Made by a program: the position numbers and the translations under genes | The notes under the pieces: generated by a model | Told to the model about the DNA's origin: nothing | Database searches by the model: none | The model's input: the letters and a program-made list of their open reading frames with translations, nothing else | NCBI RefSeq assembly: GCF_016107305.1 | Contig: NZ_RCVR01000009.1 | Span: 1 to 64,000 of the forward strand | Source: Roseomonas sp. KE2513 | Lineage (GTDB): Bacteria > Pseudomonadota > Alphaproteobacteria > Acetobacterales > Acetobacteraceae | Length of the DNA stretch: 64,000 nucleotides | Direction of reading: 5' to 3' | In this document: one piece after another, positions 8,245-17,057 of the stretch | Layout of the letters: the number at the start of each line of letters is the position of its first letter | How positions within the stretch are numbered: the stretch's first letter is position 1

Positions 8245-9780
8245 CTAGACGCCCTCCATCCCGGCAAGCACCTCCGCCGCCCGCGCGCGGATGGAGCCCA
8301 GACGGTCGGGCGCCATCGTGTCCAGCGCGCGCAGGGCCGGGCCCATGCGCGGATTGGCCGCAAGGCGGTCGCGGTGGCGCGCAAGGAAGTTCCAGTAGAG
8401 GCTGTTGAAGGGGCAGGCCCCCTCCCCCGCCGCCTCGCGCACGTCGTAGGCGCAGCCGCGGCAGTAGTCGCTCATGCGGTTGATATACGCGCCGCTGGCA
8501 GCATAGGGCTTCGAGCCCATCAGCCCGCCATCCGCGTGCAGCGCCATGCCGTGCACGTTCGGCAGCTGCACCCATTCATAGGCGTCGGCGAAGACGATGA
8601 GGTACCACTCGTTTACCGCCGCGGGTTCGAGGCCCGCGAGAAGCGCGAAATTGCCGGTCACCATCAACCGCTGGATGTGATGGGCATAGGCGTGGTCACG
8701 CGTCTGGCGCACCACCTGGCGCAGGCAGTTCATGCGCGTCTCGCCCGTCCAGAAAAAGCCGGGCAGCGGGCGGTCGGCGGCGAGCGCGTTGAGGGCGCGG
8801 TAGCCGGGCATCCGGCTCCAGTAGACGCCGCGCACGTATTCCCGCCAGCCGAGCACCTGGCGGATGAACCCCTCGGCGGCGGCCAGGGGAATATGGCCGG
8901 CGCGATAGGCTCCTTCGGCGGCGGCAATGACCTCCCAGGGCAGGAGCAGGCCGAGGTTGAGGCTGGTCGAGACGAGGGCGTGGAACAGGAAGGGCTCGCC
9001 GGAGGCCATCTGGTCTTGGTGCAGCCCGAAGCCGGGGAAGCGGCGGGCGACGAAATCCTCCAGCGCGCGCACGGCCTGGGCGCGGGTCACGGGCCAGCCG
9101 AAGCCGTCCAGCCCGCCGAAATGGTCGTGGAAGCGGCGCTCCACCAGCGCCATCACCTCCTGGGTGATGCTGTCCGGCGGCACCACGGGGCGGGTGGGCA
9201 CGGGCGGCAGGCGGCGCAGCGGTGCGCGGTTTTCCCGGTCAAAGTTCCAGGCCCCTCCGACCGGCTGGCCATCCCCTTCCATCAGCACGCCGTGGCTCGC
9301 GCGCATGGCGCGGTAGAAGAACTCCATGCGCGGCTGGCGCTGCCCGGCGGACCAGCGGCGGAACTCGTGGAGCGAGCAGAGGAAGCGGTCGTCCTCAAGG
9401 ATGTCCACAGGAATCCCGGCGGCCTCCTCCCAGCCGCGCATCGCCTCCAGCAGCCGCCACTCGCCGGGATGGGTGAGGACGACCCGCTCGGGGCGAAGAT
9501 CCCGCACGGCGCGCAGCACCTCGCCCTCCAGGCTGCCGGTGTTGTCGGGGTCGTCCAGCCGGATGTAACGGACCCGCGTGCCGAGCGCCGCGAGCGCGGC
9601 CGCGAAATGCCGCATCGCCGAGAGGACGAGGGCGATCTTCTGCTTGTGGTGGCGGACATAGGTGCATTCCGCCGCCACCTCCGCCATCAGCACCGTGTCC
9701 GCGGCGGGATCCAGGTCGCGCAAGCCGGCGAGGCTCTCCGAGAGCTGGTCGCCCAGCACGAGGCGCAGCCTGCCCCCCAT
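8245..9780 (-). CDS. Fe-S bacterial cryptochrome/photolyase (PhrB type, (6-4) photolyase)
   Basis: A 511-residue protein of the deoxyribodipyrimidine photolyase-related family. It opens with LRLVLGDQLS and carries the C-terminal 4Fe-4S cysteine set: C352, C440, C443 and C456. The C-x2-C-x12-C spacing equals that of Agrobacterium PhrB, which repairs (6-4) photoproducts with FAD and a lumazine antenna. The last gene of a minus-strand run that starts with an ArsR-type regulator, it begins 10 bp after the adenosyltransferase gene. The alternative role is a light sensor. Confidence 0.88.
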   Translation of the reverse strand: MGGRLRLVLGDQLSESLAGLRDLDPAADTVLMAEVAAECTYVRHHKQKIALVLSAMRHFAAALAALGTRVRYIRLDDPDNTGSLEGEVLRAVRDLRPERVVLTHPGEWRLLEAMRGWEEAAGIPVDILEDDRFLCSLHEFRRWSAGQRQPRMEFFYRAMRASHGVLMEGDGQPVGGAWNFDRENRAPLRRLPPVPTRPVVPPDSITQEVMALVERRFHDHFGGLDGFGWPVTRAQAVRALEDFVARRFPGFGLHQDQMASGEPFLFHALVSTSLNLGLLLPWEVIAAAEGAYRAGHIPLAAAEGFIRQVLGWREYVRGVYWSRMPGYRALNALAADRPLPGFFWTGETRMNCLRQVVRQTRDHAYAHHIQRLMVTGNFALLAGLEPAAVNEWYLIVFADAYEWVQLPNVHGMALHADGGLMGSKPYAASGAYINRMSDYCRGCAYDVREAAGEGACPFNSLYWNFLARHRDRLAANPRMGPALRALDTMAPDRLGSIRARAAEVLAGMEGV

Positions 9781-9790
9781 GCGGCGCGGC

Positions 9791-10336
9791 CTATCGCGTG
9801 GCGCCGGGTTCCCAGAGCACGTCCTGCCCCGTGTTCAGGCTGCGGGCGAGGACGAAAAGGTGGTCCGACAGCCGGTTCAGGTAGCGCACGGCATCGCCAT
9901 TAACGGGCTCGGCCGCGGCCAGGGCCACCACCGCACGCTCGGCCCGGCGGGCCAGCGCGCGGGCGAGATGCGCGTGGGCGGCGGCCGGCGTGCCGCCCGG
10001 CAGGATGAAGGAGCGGAGCGGCGGCAGGCCCTCGTTCATCACCTGCAGCTCCTGTTCCAGGCGCAGGCACTGGGCCTCGGTCACGCGCAGCCCGCCCTCC
10101 GTCCCCGGCACGCTCAGATCGGCGCCGAGGTCGAAGAGGTCGTTCTGAATGCGCCCGAGCATCGCGTCCTCCTCCTGCGCCGTGTGCAGGCGGAGCATGC
10201 CGATGGCGGTATTCGCCTCATCCACCGCTCCCAATGCCTCGATGCGCGGCGCATCCTTGGAAACCCGCTCACCATTGCCCAGCGATGTCTCGCCAGTATC
10301 GCCGCCGCGGGTGGTGATGACGTCGAGCTTGACCAT
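9791..10336 (-). CDS. Cob(I)alamin adenosyltransferase, PduO type
   Basis: A 181-residue enzyme that transfers the adenosyl group of ATP to cob(I)alamin to make coenzyme B12. The N-terminal ATP loop TTRGGDTGETSLGNGERVSK, the conserved EALGAVDEANTAIG, the RRAERAVVAL segment and the C-terminal YLNRLSDHLFVLARSLN are all present. It sits between tonB and the photolyase gene with short gaps of 32 and 10 bp. Its place downstream of metH fits a cobalamin theme, although MetH itself uses methylcobalamin. Confidence 0.9.
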   Translation of the reverse strand: MVKLDVITTRGGDTGETSLGNGERVSKDAPRIEALGAVDEANTAIGMLRLHTAQEEDAMLGRIQNDLFDLGADLSVPGTEGGLRVTEAQCLRLEQELQVMNEGLPPLRSFILPGGTPAAAHAHLARALARRAERAVVALAAAEPVNGDAVRYLNRLSDHLFVLARSLNTGQDVLWEPGATR

Positions 10337-10368
10337 GCCGTCTCCTTCTCGGGGCGCGCAGCCCCGGT

Positions 10369-11241
10369 TTATTCCAGACGGAACACCACGGGGTAGTCCC
10401 GGCTGCCCCAGACCGGCATCCCATCCCGCAGAGAGGGGAGGAAACGGCAGCGGCGGATGCCCGCGCGGGCCGCTTCGTCGAGGGCGAAGGACCCGCTCGG
10501 CTCGATCACGCGGGCTTCCACCACGCGCCCGTCATCCGAGACTCGAAGGCGGAGCTTCACCCGGCCGGTGATCCCGCGGGCGCGCTCGGAGGCCGGGTAG
10601 CCGATCAGGTCCTGGCAGCCGGGCTGCGGCGCGCCGACCTCCCGGCTTTCACCTGGGGATCCGGCCGTGCCCGCGCCAAGGCGGATGGCGCCGGCAGCCA
10701 ACGCCACCTCCCCCGCGCGGGCGGCAGGAGCAGGTGCAGCGGCCGCGGGGGCGGCGGGAGCCGCGCGCGGCGGGGCCGGTGGCGCGGGCGGCGCCGGGGG
10801 AAGCGGCAGAGGCAGCGGGGCGGCCGGGGCCGGGGCCGGCGGCGCCGCGTCCAGCGCGGGCGCCTCGGGCACGGGATCCCGCGGTGCCGGCTCCGGCGAA
10901 GGCGTTGCAGCCGCCTCCGGGGGCGGCGGCTCGGCCGACACGGGAGGCGCGACCGCTTCGGCGGGCATGGCGGGCGAAGCGGCCTCGGGCGCTGCGCGGA
11001 GAGGGTCGGGCGACAGGTCCGGCGCGCCCTCGGCGGCGCCCACCGGTCCCTCCCAGACGAGAGGCGTGCCCTCCACGATCCGCGGTTCGGCCAGCGTCTC
11101 CGGCCCAAGATGAAGGAGCGCGGCAAGGGCAGCGGCGTGCAGGGCGGCCGCGAGCCACCAGGGCCAGGCCCGCGCCCTCTCCCGCCGGCGGCGCGAGCGC
11201 CAGGCCGGGGCGGCGCAGAGGGTCCAGGCGGCGGCGCTCAA
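10369..11241 (-). CDS. tonB: TonB-family energy transducer
   Basis: A 290-residue protein with TonB layout: a basic N-terminus (RSRRRRERARAWPWW), one membrane anchor at about residues 29-45, a long proline/alanine periplasmic linker (about 75-190) and a C-terminal TonB domain (GRVKLRLRVSDDGRVVEARV, then a FLPS segment). It would couple the proton-motive force to outer-membrane receptors such as those for B12 or siderophores. The reading frame has only a TTG at 11241 as a likely start and a weak ribosome site, so the N-terminus is uncertain. ExbB and ExbD are not in the window. Confidence 0.82.
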   Translation of the reverse strand: MSAAAWTLCAAPAWRSRRRRERARAWPWWLAAALHAAALAALLHLGPETLAEPRIVEGTPLVWEGPVGAAEGAPDLSPDPLRAAPEAASPAMPAEAVAPPVSAEPPPPEAAATPSPEPAPRDPVPEAPALDAAPPAPAPAAPLPLPLPPAPPAPPAPPRAAPAAPAAAAPAPAARAGEVALAAGAIRLGAGTAGSPGESREVGAPQPGCQDLIGYPASERARGITGRVKLRLRVSDDGRVVEARVIEPSGSFALDEAARAGIRRCRFLPSLRDGMPVWGSRDYPVVFRLE

Positions 11242-11262
11242 GAGCCGGTTCTCAGGGGCGCC

Positions 11263-12162
11263 TCACAGGACAACGACGCCGCTGTGCTTCGCCTTGCCCT
11301 CCGGCTCAACATGGATGGTGATGACGGCGCTGCCGAGCGACTCCTTCAGCGCGGCCTCGATCCGGTCGGTGATCACATGGGCCTCGGCCACCGTCATCGC
11401 GCCAGGGACGACGAGGTGGAACTCGACGAAGGTGATGCGCCCGGCGCGCCGGGTGCGCAGGTCGTGGGCCTCGATCGCCCCCTCGGCCTGGGTGGAAACC
11501 AGGTTGCGTATATTCGCGAGTTCCCCGGTCCGCACCGCCTCGTCCATCAGCCCGCCCACGCTCTCGCGCAGCAGCCGGGCGCCGGAAAAAAGGATCATCA
11601 CCGCCGTCGCACCGGCCAGCACCGGGTCTAGCCAGAGCAGCCCGGTGGCCGCCACCAGCCCGACACCGGCGATCACCCCGGCCGAGGTGACCACGTCCGA
11701 CATCAGGTAGTGGGAATCCGCGACCAGGGCCGGGGAGCCGAGGCGCTTGCCCCTTCGCCGCAGGACGGTGGCCCAGGACCCGTTGATCACCGTCGCGACT
11801 GCCGAGAGCGCGAGGCCCACCAGCGGCTGGTCCGGGGCGCGCGGCCTGAACCAGGCTTGGTAGACCTCCTGCAGGATCATGGAGGCGGCCACCAGGATCA
11901 GTGCCCCCTCCAGCACCGCGGAGAAGTACTCGACCTTGGCGTGGCCATAGGGGTGGTTCTCGTCCGCCGGCATGGCGGAGTAGCGCACGGCCGCCAGCGC
12001 CGCCGAGGCGGCGGCGACGTTCACCACCGTTTCCAGCATGTCCGCGAAGAGCGCCGTGCTGCCCGTCAGCCACCACGCCGCCCCCTTGAGGGCGAGCACG
12101 GAGAGGCCGACGCCCAGGCTGGTCCAGGCGGTGCGTTCGGTGGGGCTCATCGGGGCGGACAT
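11263..12162 (-). CDS. Cation diffusion facilitator (CDF) metal efflux transporter
   Basis: A 299-residue inner-membrane protein with several predicted membrane spans and a cytoplasmic C-terminal domain. The family metal-site motifs are visible in TALFADMLETVVNVAAA (span 2) and DSHYLMSDVVTSAGV (span 5, HxxxD), with the ENHPYGHAKVEYFSAVLE loop between them. The C-terminal ferredoxin-like domain carries HVITDRIEAAL and a terminal HVEPEG. CDF proteins exchange Zn, Co, Fe or Mn for protons; the metal is not evident here. The ATG at 12162 is 13 bp after metH. A second ATG four codons on is possible. Confidence 0.9.
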   Translation of the reverse strand: MSAPMSPTERTAWTSLGVGLSVLALKGAAWWLTGSTALFADMLETVVNVAAASAALAAVRYSAMPADENHPYGHAKVEYFSAVLEGALILVAASMILQEVYQAWFRPRAPDQPLVGLALSAVATVINGSWATVLRRRGKRLGSPALVADSHYLMSDVVTSAGVIAGVGLVAATGLLWLDPVLAGATAVMILFSGARLLRESVGGLMDEAVRTGELANIRNLVSTQAEGAIEAHDLRTRRAGRITFVEFHLVVPGAMTVAEAHVITDRIEAALKESLGSAVITIHVEPEGKAKHSGVVVL

Positions 12163-12175
12163 AGCCCGCCCGACC

Positions 12176-15100
12176 CTAGACCGAGAAGTACTTCGCCCGC
12201 GGGTGGTGCAGCACGATCGCGGAGGTGGATTGCTCCGGATGCAATTGCCATTCGTCGGAAATCGTGACCCCCACCCGTTCCGCCTTGAGCAACCGGAGCA
12301 GGCTCTCCTGGTCCTCCAGCTTCGGGCAGGCCGGATAGCCGAAGGAGTAGCGCCCGCCCCGATAACCCTGGGCGAGCATCTTCTCCATGTCCCGGGCATC
12401 CTCCCCGGCGAAGCCCCACTCCGCGCGGATGCGCTTGTGGACGTACTCCGCCATCCCCTCGGCCATCTCGACCGAGAGGCCGTGCAGGTAGAGGTAGTCC
12501 TGGTAGCGGTTGTCCTCGAACCACTCGCGCGCCATGTCGCTCGCCTTCTGGCCGACAGTGACGACCTGAAGCCCGATCACGTCGCGCCCCTCTGGCCCGT
12601 CATCGATGTCGCGCACGAAATCGGCGATGCACTCGCCATCGGCCTTCGGCTGGCGCGGCAGGGTGAAGCGCGCGGCCTCCGTCACGCCGTCCTCCTCGAA
12701 GAGGACAAGGTCATTCCCCTGCCCCGCGCATTTCCAGTAGCCGTAGATCGCCTGCGGCTTGAGGATATCACCCTCCTCCGCGACCGCCAGCATGCGCCGC
12801 AGCACCGGCCGCAGCTCCTGCTTCGCCCAGCCGATGAAATCCTCGAGCGAGCGGCCCTGCTTCCGGAAGCCCCACTGGAATTGGTAGAGGCTGCGCTCGT
12901 TGATGAAGGGAACGATCGCCTTGGGCGGTGCCTCGATCACCTTCGCGCCCCAGAAGGGCGGCACCGGCACGGGCTCGCCCGCGGTCTCTCGCCGACGGCG
13001 GGTCTGCGCGTAGCCGATCTCGACGGGGGCGAAGCCGCGCGCATCGGCCACGCCGAGCGTGCGCCGCTCGTTCCGCCCCTTGCCGACGCGCTTCGCCTGC
13101 AGCGCGGCCAGGTAGTCGTCGAAGCCGTTGCCCATGACGCGGTCCATCAGGTGCAGGCCGTCGAAGGCGTCCCGCGCATAGGCCACGCGCCCGCAGGCAT
13201 AGGCCTTCACGCAGTCCTCCTCCACGTAGTTCCGCGTCAGCGCCGCGCCGCCGAGCATGACGGGGATATCGACGCCCTGGCGCGACATCTCCTCCAGGTT
13301 CTCGCGCATCACGACGGTCGACTTCACCAGCAGGCCGGACATGCCGATGGCGTGCGCCTTGTGCTCGCGCGCGGCGGTGACGATGTCCTGTAAGGGCACC
13401 TTGATGCCGAGGTTAACGACCTTGTAGCCGTTATTCGTCAGGATGATGTCAACGAGGTTCTTGCCGATGTCGTGCACGTCGCCCTTCACCGTGCCGAGCA
13501 CGATGGTGCCCTTCTCCTGGCCCTCCACCTTGGGCATGTGCGGCTCGAGATAGGCGACGGCGGCCTTCATTGTCTCCGCGGATTGCAGCACGAAGGGAAG
13601 CTGCATCTTGCCCGCGCCGAACAGCTCGCCCACCACCTTCATCCCGTCCAGCAGGATGTCGTTGATGATCGTCAACGGCTCGATGCCGCGGCCGAGCGCG
13701 TCCGCCAGCTCGTCGTCCAGCCCCTTGCGGTCGCCGTCCACGATCCGATCCTTCAGGCGCCCCTCGACTGTCTCCGCCTTCGCGCGCTTGGCCGAATCAG
13801 CGGCCTTCCGGCCCGAGAAGATCTCCAACAGCTTCTGCAGCGGGTCGTAACCCTCCGCGCGACGGTCGAAGATCAGGTCCTCGGCCACCCTTACCTCCTC
13901 CTCGGGAATAAGGTGCAGCGGCTTGATCTTGGAGACGTGGACGATCGCCCCCGTCATCCCCGCGCGCACGGCATGGTCGAGGAAGACGCTGTTCAGCACG
14001 TGACGCGCAGCCGGATTGAGGCCGAAGGAGATGTTCGAGAGCCCGAGGATGATCTGGATCTCCGGGAAGCGCTCCCGGATCATCCTGATCCCCTCCAGCG
14101 TCCAGAGACCGAGCTTGCGGTCGTCCTCGTTGCCCGTGGCGATGGTGAAGGTCAGCGGGTCGATCATCAGGTCGGACTGCGGCAGCCCGTACCTGTTGCA
14201 GGCGAAGTCCACCAACCTCTCGGCGATCCGGAGCTTGTCCTCGGCCGTCTTGGCCATGCCCACTTCGTCGATGGTCAGCGCGATCACGGCGGCGCCGAAC
14301 TTGCGGGCCAGCACCAGGCGGTCCTGCGCATGCCCCTCGCCGTCCTCGAAGTTGATCGAGTTGATGATGGGCTTGCCGCCGTGCAGCTTCAGCGCCGCCT
14401 CGATCACCGGCGTCTCGGTGGAATCGATCACCAGCGGCGCGTTTACGCTGCTCGTGAAGCGCGTGATGACCTCGTTCATCTCGGCCATCTCGTCGCGGCC
14501 GACGAAGGCGGTGCAGATATCGAGCGAGTTGGACCCCTCGCCCACCTGCTCCCGGCCCATGGCGACGCAGCCGTCCCAGTCGTGCGCCGCCTGCCGCTCG
14601 CGCCAGGCCTTGGAGCCGTTGGCGTTGCAGCGCTCGCCGATGGAGAAATAGGCGTTCTCCTGCCGCAGCGCGACGGCGCCGTAGAGGCTGGCAACGGAGG
14701 GGATCCAGACCGGCTTGCGCAGGACCGGCGCAGGGCGCGCCGTGGCCCCACCGAGCCGGCGCATCATGGAGTCCAGCGCCTGGATATGCGGGATGGAGGT
14801 GCCGCAGCAGCCGCCGATGAGGTTCAGCCCGTCCTCGGTGACGAAGCGCTCCATCCAGCTCGCCATCTCCGCGGCGCCCAGCGGGTAGTGGGTATGCCCG
14901 TCCACCAGCTCCGGCAGCCCCGCATTGGGCTGCACCGACAGCAGCCCGCGCCAGTTCTGCGAGAGCCAGCGGACATGCTCCGCCATCTCCTGCGGCCCCG
15001 TCGCGCAGTTGAGGCCGATCAGCGGCACGCCCAGCGAATCCACCACTGTGGCCGCCGCCGCGATGTCGGGCCCGACCAGCAGCGTGCCGGTCGTCTCGAC

Positions 15101-15676
15101 GGTCACCTGCACGAAGATCGGGATATCGACCCCTGCCTCCGCGATGGCGGCCTTGGCGGCATTCACGGCGGCCTTGATGAAGAGCGTGTCCTGGTTCGTC
15201 TCGGTCAGGATGGCGTCACAGCCGCCGGCGATCAGCCCGCGGCACTGCTCCGTCAGCGCCGCCTCCAGCGCGTCATAGGTGATATGCCCGAGGCTCGGCA
15301 GGCGCGTGCCCGGGCCGATATCGCCGATCACCCAGCGCGGGCGGTCATCCGAGAAGCCCTCGGCGGCCTCGCGCGCCAGTTCCACTGCGCGCTTGTTGAT
15401 CTCGTGCGCGCGCGCCGTCAGGTCGAACTCGCCGAGCGTCACGGGGCTGCCGCCGAAGGTGTTGGTCAGCACCATATCCGCGCCGGCCTCGAAATAGCCG
15501 CGGTGGATGTCGCGCACGAGGTCAGGGCGGGAGAGGTTCAGCACCTCCGTGCAGTTCTCCTGCCCCCAGTAATCTTTCTCGATATCGAGGGTGAGCGCCT
15601 GCACGCGGCTGCCCATCGCGCCGTCGCAGAGAAGAACGCGGTCGCGCAGCGCGTCGAGAAGATGCGGTCGGGACAT
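12176..15676 (-). CDS. metH: Cobalamin-dependent methionine synthase (MetH)
   Basis: A full-length 1166-residue MetH that methylates homocysteine from methyltetrahydrofolate. The homocysteine domain has the zinc cysteines C225 (GLNCATG) and C290-C291 (IGGCCGTS). The pterin-binding domain covers about 335-620 (YFSIGERCNANGSK), the B12 cap and binding domains carry D733-x-H735-x2-G738 (VKGDVHDIGKN), and the SAM-binding activation domain fills the C-terminus (about 870-1166). The ATG at 15676 gives the normal family start SRPHLLDALRDRVLLCDGAM. It is 11 bp after the ArsR-methyltransferase gene and is probably controlled by it. Confidence 0.97.
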   Translation of the reverse strand: MSRPHLLDALRDRVLLCDGAMGSRVQALTLDIEKDYWGQENCTEVLNLSRPDLVRDIHRGYFEAGADMVLTNTFGGSPVTLGEFDLTARAHEINKRAVELAREAAEGFSDDRPRWVIGDIGPGTRLPSLGHITYDALEAALTEQCRGLIAGGCDAILTETNQDTLFIKAAVNAAKAAIAEAGVDIPIFVQVTVETTGTLLVGPDIAAAATVVDSLGVPLIGLNCATGPQEMAEHVRWLSQNWRGLLSVQPNAGLPELVDGHTHYPLGAAEMASWMERFVTEDGLNLIGGCCGTSIPHIQALDSMMRRLGGATARPAPVLRKPVWIPSVASLYGAVALRQENAYFSIGERCNANGSKAWRERQAAHDWDGCVAMGREQVGEGSNSLDICTAFVGRDEMAEMNEVITRFTSSVNAPLVIDSTETPVIEAALKLHGGKPIINSINFEDGEGHAQDRLVLARKFGAAVIALTIDEVGMAKTAEDKLRIAERLVDFACNRYGLPQSDLMIDPLTFTIATGNEDDRKLGLWTLEGIRMIRERFPEIQIILGLSNISFGLNPAARHVLNSVFLDHAVRAGMTGAIVHVSKIKPLHLIPEEEVRVAEDLIFDRRAEGYDPLQKLLEIFSGRKAADSAKRAKAETVEGRLKDRIVDGDRKGLDDELADALGRGIEPLTIINDILLDGMKVVGELFGAGKMQLPFVLQSAETMKAAVAYLEPHMPKVEGQEKGTIVLGTVKGDVHDIGKNLVDIILTNNGYKVVNLGIKVPLQDIVTAAREHKAHAIGMSGLLVKSTVVMRENLEEMSRQGVDIPVMLGGAALTRNYVEEDCVKAYACGRVAYARDAFDGLHLMDRVMGNGFDDYLAALQAKRVGKGRNERRTLGVADARGFAPVEIGYAQTRRRRETAGEPVPVPPFWGAKVIEAPPKAIVPFINERSLYQFQWGFRKQGRSLEDFIGWAKQELRPVLRRMLAVAEEGDILKPQAIYGYWKCAGQGNDLVLFEEDGVTEAARFTLPRQPKADGECIADFVRDIDDGPEGRDVIGLQVVTVGQKASDMAREWFEDNRYQDYLYLHGLSVEMAEGMAEYVHKRIRAEWGFAGEDARDMEKMLAQGYRGGRYSFGYPACPKLEDQESLLRLLKAERVGVTISDEWQLHPEQSTSAIVLHHPRAKYFSV

Positions 15677-15687
15677 GGGGTACTCTC

Positions 15688-16620
15688 TCAGGCGGGCTGC
15701 GCAGCGGTCGCGCGATGCGCCGACCACAGGCGGACGTTCAGGGAGCCGGCGATCTCGACCGGCGAGGAAACCGCGCAGGCGGCGGCACCGAGCCAGCCGG
15801 CGATCTGCGCGTCGTCAAAACCGGGCCAGCGATGGGCCTGTCGCTCGATCAGCTCGGCCCGCGCGTGGGGCGCAAGGTCCAGCACCAGCAGCACCCCCTC
15901 GGGCGAGAGCACCCTGGCGGCCTCGGCCAGGGCGGCGGCGGGGTCCTCGGCATAGTGAAGGACCATCTGCAAGGTCACGGCGTCGAAGGAGGCATCCGGA
16001 AAGGGCAGCCGGTACATGTCAGCCTGCCGGACGGCGCAGCGGAAGGCGAGACCACGCTCAGCCAGGCGGCCGCGGGCAAGCGCCAGCATGTCGCGGCTGG
16101 CATCCACCCCCAGCGCCGTGCCGCAGCGATCGGCCACGAGCTCCAGCAACTGCCCGGTGCCCGCGCCGATATCGAGCAGCCGACCGATGCGTGGGGGAAG
16201 CGCGCCTAGCAGCGCCGCCTCAATGGCGGCCGCCGGCAGACCGAGTGCGCGCATCTCGTCCCAGTCCGCGCCAGCGCTGCGGAAGGCCTCCGAGGCCGCA
16301 CGGGCGCGCTCGGCCCCGAGGCGCGCGGCCACGCGCCGGTCGGCGGCCAAAAGAGGATCGTCCTCCGGCAGGCGAGCAAGGATGGCATGGGCGAGCCCGG
16401 CGCGGGCGGAGAGGGAGAAGTAGACATTCGGCCCCTCCGGCATGCGCTCCAGCAACCCGGCCTCGACCAGCAGCTTGAGGTGCCGGGACAGCCGCGGCTG
16501 GGACTGGCCGAGGGCGGCGCATAGGTCGGTCACGCAGAGCGCACCCCGCGCGCAGAGCGCGAGGAGGCGAAGGCGTGTGGGCTCGGCGGCCGCGCGAAGC
16601 TGGGCCAGGATGTCGTCCAT
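15688..16620 (-). CDS. ArsR-family regulator fused to a SAM methyltransferase domain (SahR-like)
   Basis: About 310 residues in two parts. An ArsR winged helix occupies about 1-90 (LRAAAEPTRLRLLALC, DLCAALGQSQPRLSRHLKLL). A Rossmann methyltransferase fold occupies about 150-290, with the SAM loop LLDIGAGTGQLLEL and the post-motif LQMVLHYAEDP. Its position directly upstream of metH suggests a methionine-cycle regulator that senses SAM or S-adenosylhomocysteine, as the SahR family does in Proteobacteria (inference). An earlier in-frame ATG at 16632 adds MIKP and touches the operator; neither start has a good ribosome site. Confidence 0.85.
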   Translation of the reverse strand: MDDILAQLRAAAEPTRLRLLALCARGALCVTDLCAALGQSQPRLSRHLKLLVEAGLLERMPEGPNVYFSLSARAGLAHAILARLPEDDPLLAADRRVAARLGAERARAASEAFRSAGADWDEMRALGLPAAAIEAALLGALPPRIGRLLDIGAGTGQLLELVADRCGTALGVDASRDMLALARGRLAERGLAFRCAVRQADMYRLPFPDASFDAVTLQMVLHYAEDPAAALAEAARVLSPEGVLLVLDLAPHARAELIERQAHRWPGFDDAQIAGWLGAAACAVSSPVEIAGSLNVRLWSAHRATAAQPA

Positions 16621-16632
16621 GGGCTTGATCAT

Positions 16633-16654
16633 GACATAACAATATCTTTATGTC
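16633..16654. promoter_or_regulatory. Inverted-repeat operator candidate for the ArsR-type regulator
   Basis: GACATAA at 16633-16639 and its perfect complement TTATGTC at 16648-16654 flank an 8-base AT-rich core (CAATATCT). It sits immediately upstream of the ArsR-methyltransferase gene and 23 bp upstream of the divergent small CxCC gene. The run is far more AT-rich than anything around it. Size and symmetry fit an ArsR-family dimer site, so it may control both transcripts. Confidence 0.6.
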
Positions 16655-16677
16655 TATTCGGAAGGAGCCCAGCACCC

Positions 16678-17052
16678 ATGCCCGTCTTCGCCGATGGCCG
16701 CATCCCCGTCCTTCCCGTACCGGATGAACCGGCGATGCGGGCCTCCCTGGCCGCGCGTCCTGGGGCCGCCATCCTCGCCGAGGCCCCGCCTCCGGTGCTG
16801 CCGGAGGGCGCCGTCGCCATGGCCAGCTTCGACCTCTACCTCTCGTCCCACCCCCAGGCCTGCACCTGCTGCGGCGGGCGCTCGCCACTTTCCCAGGCCC
16901 TCGACCGCCTCTTCCTGGCACGGGTGAAAGGACAGGCGCGGTGGTTCGACCGCGTGGTGGCGCTGGTTCCTGGGGAGGACGCGCGCTCCGCCCTGGCCGC
17001 CGCCCTGCGCGAGGATGCGGTGACCGCTAGCCGGTATCGCGCGGAGGTGTAG
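16678..17052 (+). CDS. Small CxCC protein resembling a G3E (CobW) GTPase fragment
   Basis: A 124-residue protein with a good ribosome site (GGAAGGAG) 8 bp ahead of its ATG. The N-terminal half is proline/alanine-rich and unrecognised. From residue 61 it reads ACTCCGGRSPLSQALDRLFL, then WFDRVVALVPG and a final ALREDAVTASRYR. This order (CxCC, R-x2-L, FDRVV, RYR) resembles the segment of CobW/YjiA GTPases around their metal-binding CxCC, but there is no Walker A loop. A metal-handling or degenerate role is an inference. It is divergent from the ArsR-type regulator and shares its operator region. Confidence 0.6.
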   Translation: MPVFADGRIPVLPVPDEPAMRASLAARPGAAILAEAPPPVLPEGAVAMASFDLYLSSHPQACTCCGGRSPLSQALDRLFLARVKGQARWFDRVVALVPGEDARSALAAALREDAVTASRYRAEV

Positions 17053-17057
17053 CGCCC

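Noticed and set aside
13472-15955. A very long open frame (827 codons) on the plus strand
   Set aside because: It is antisense to metH, has histidine/arginine/leucine-rich shadow composition and no domain; high GC leaves such frames open.
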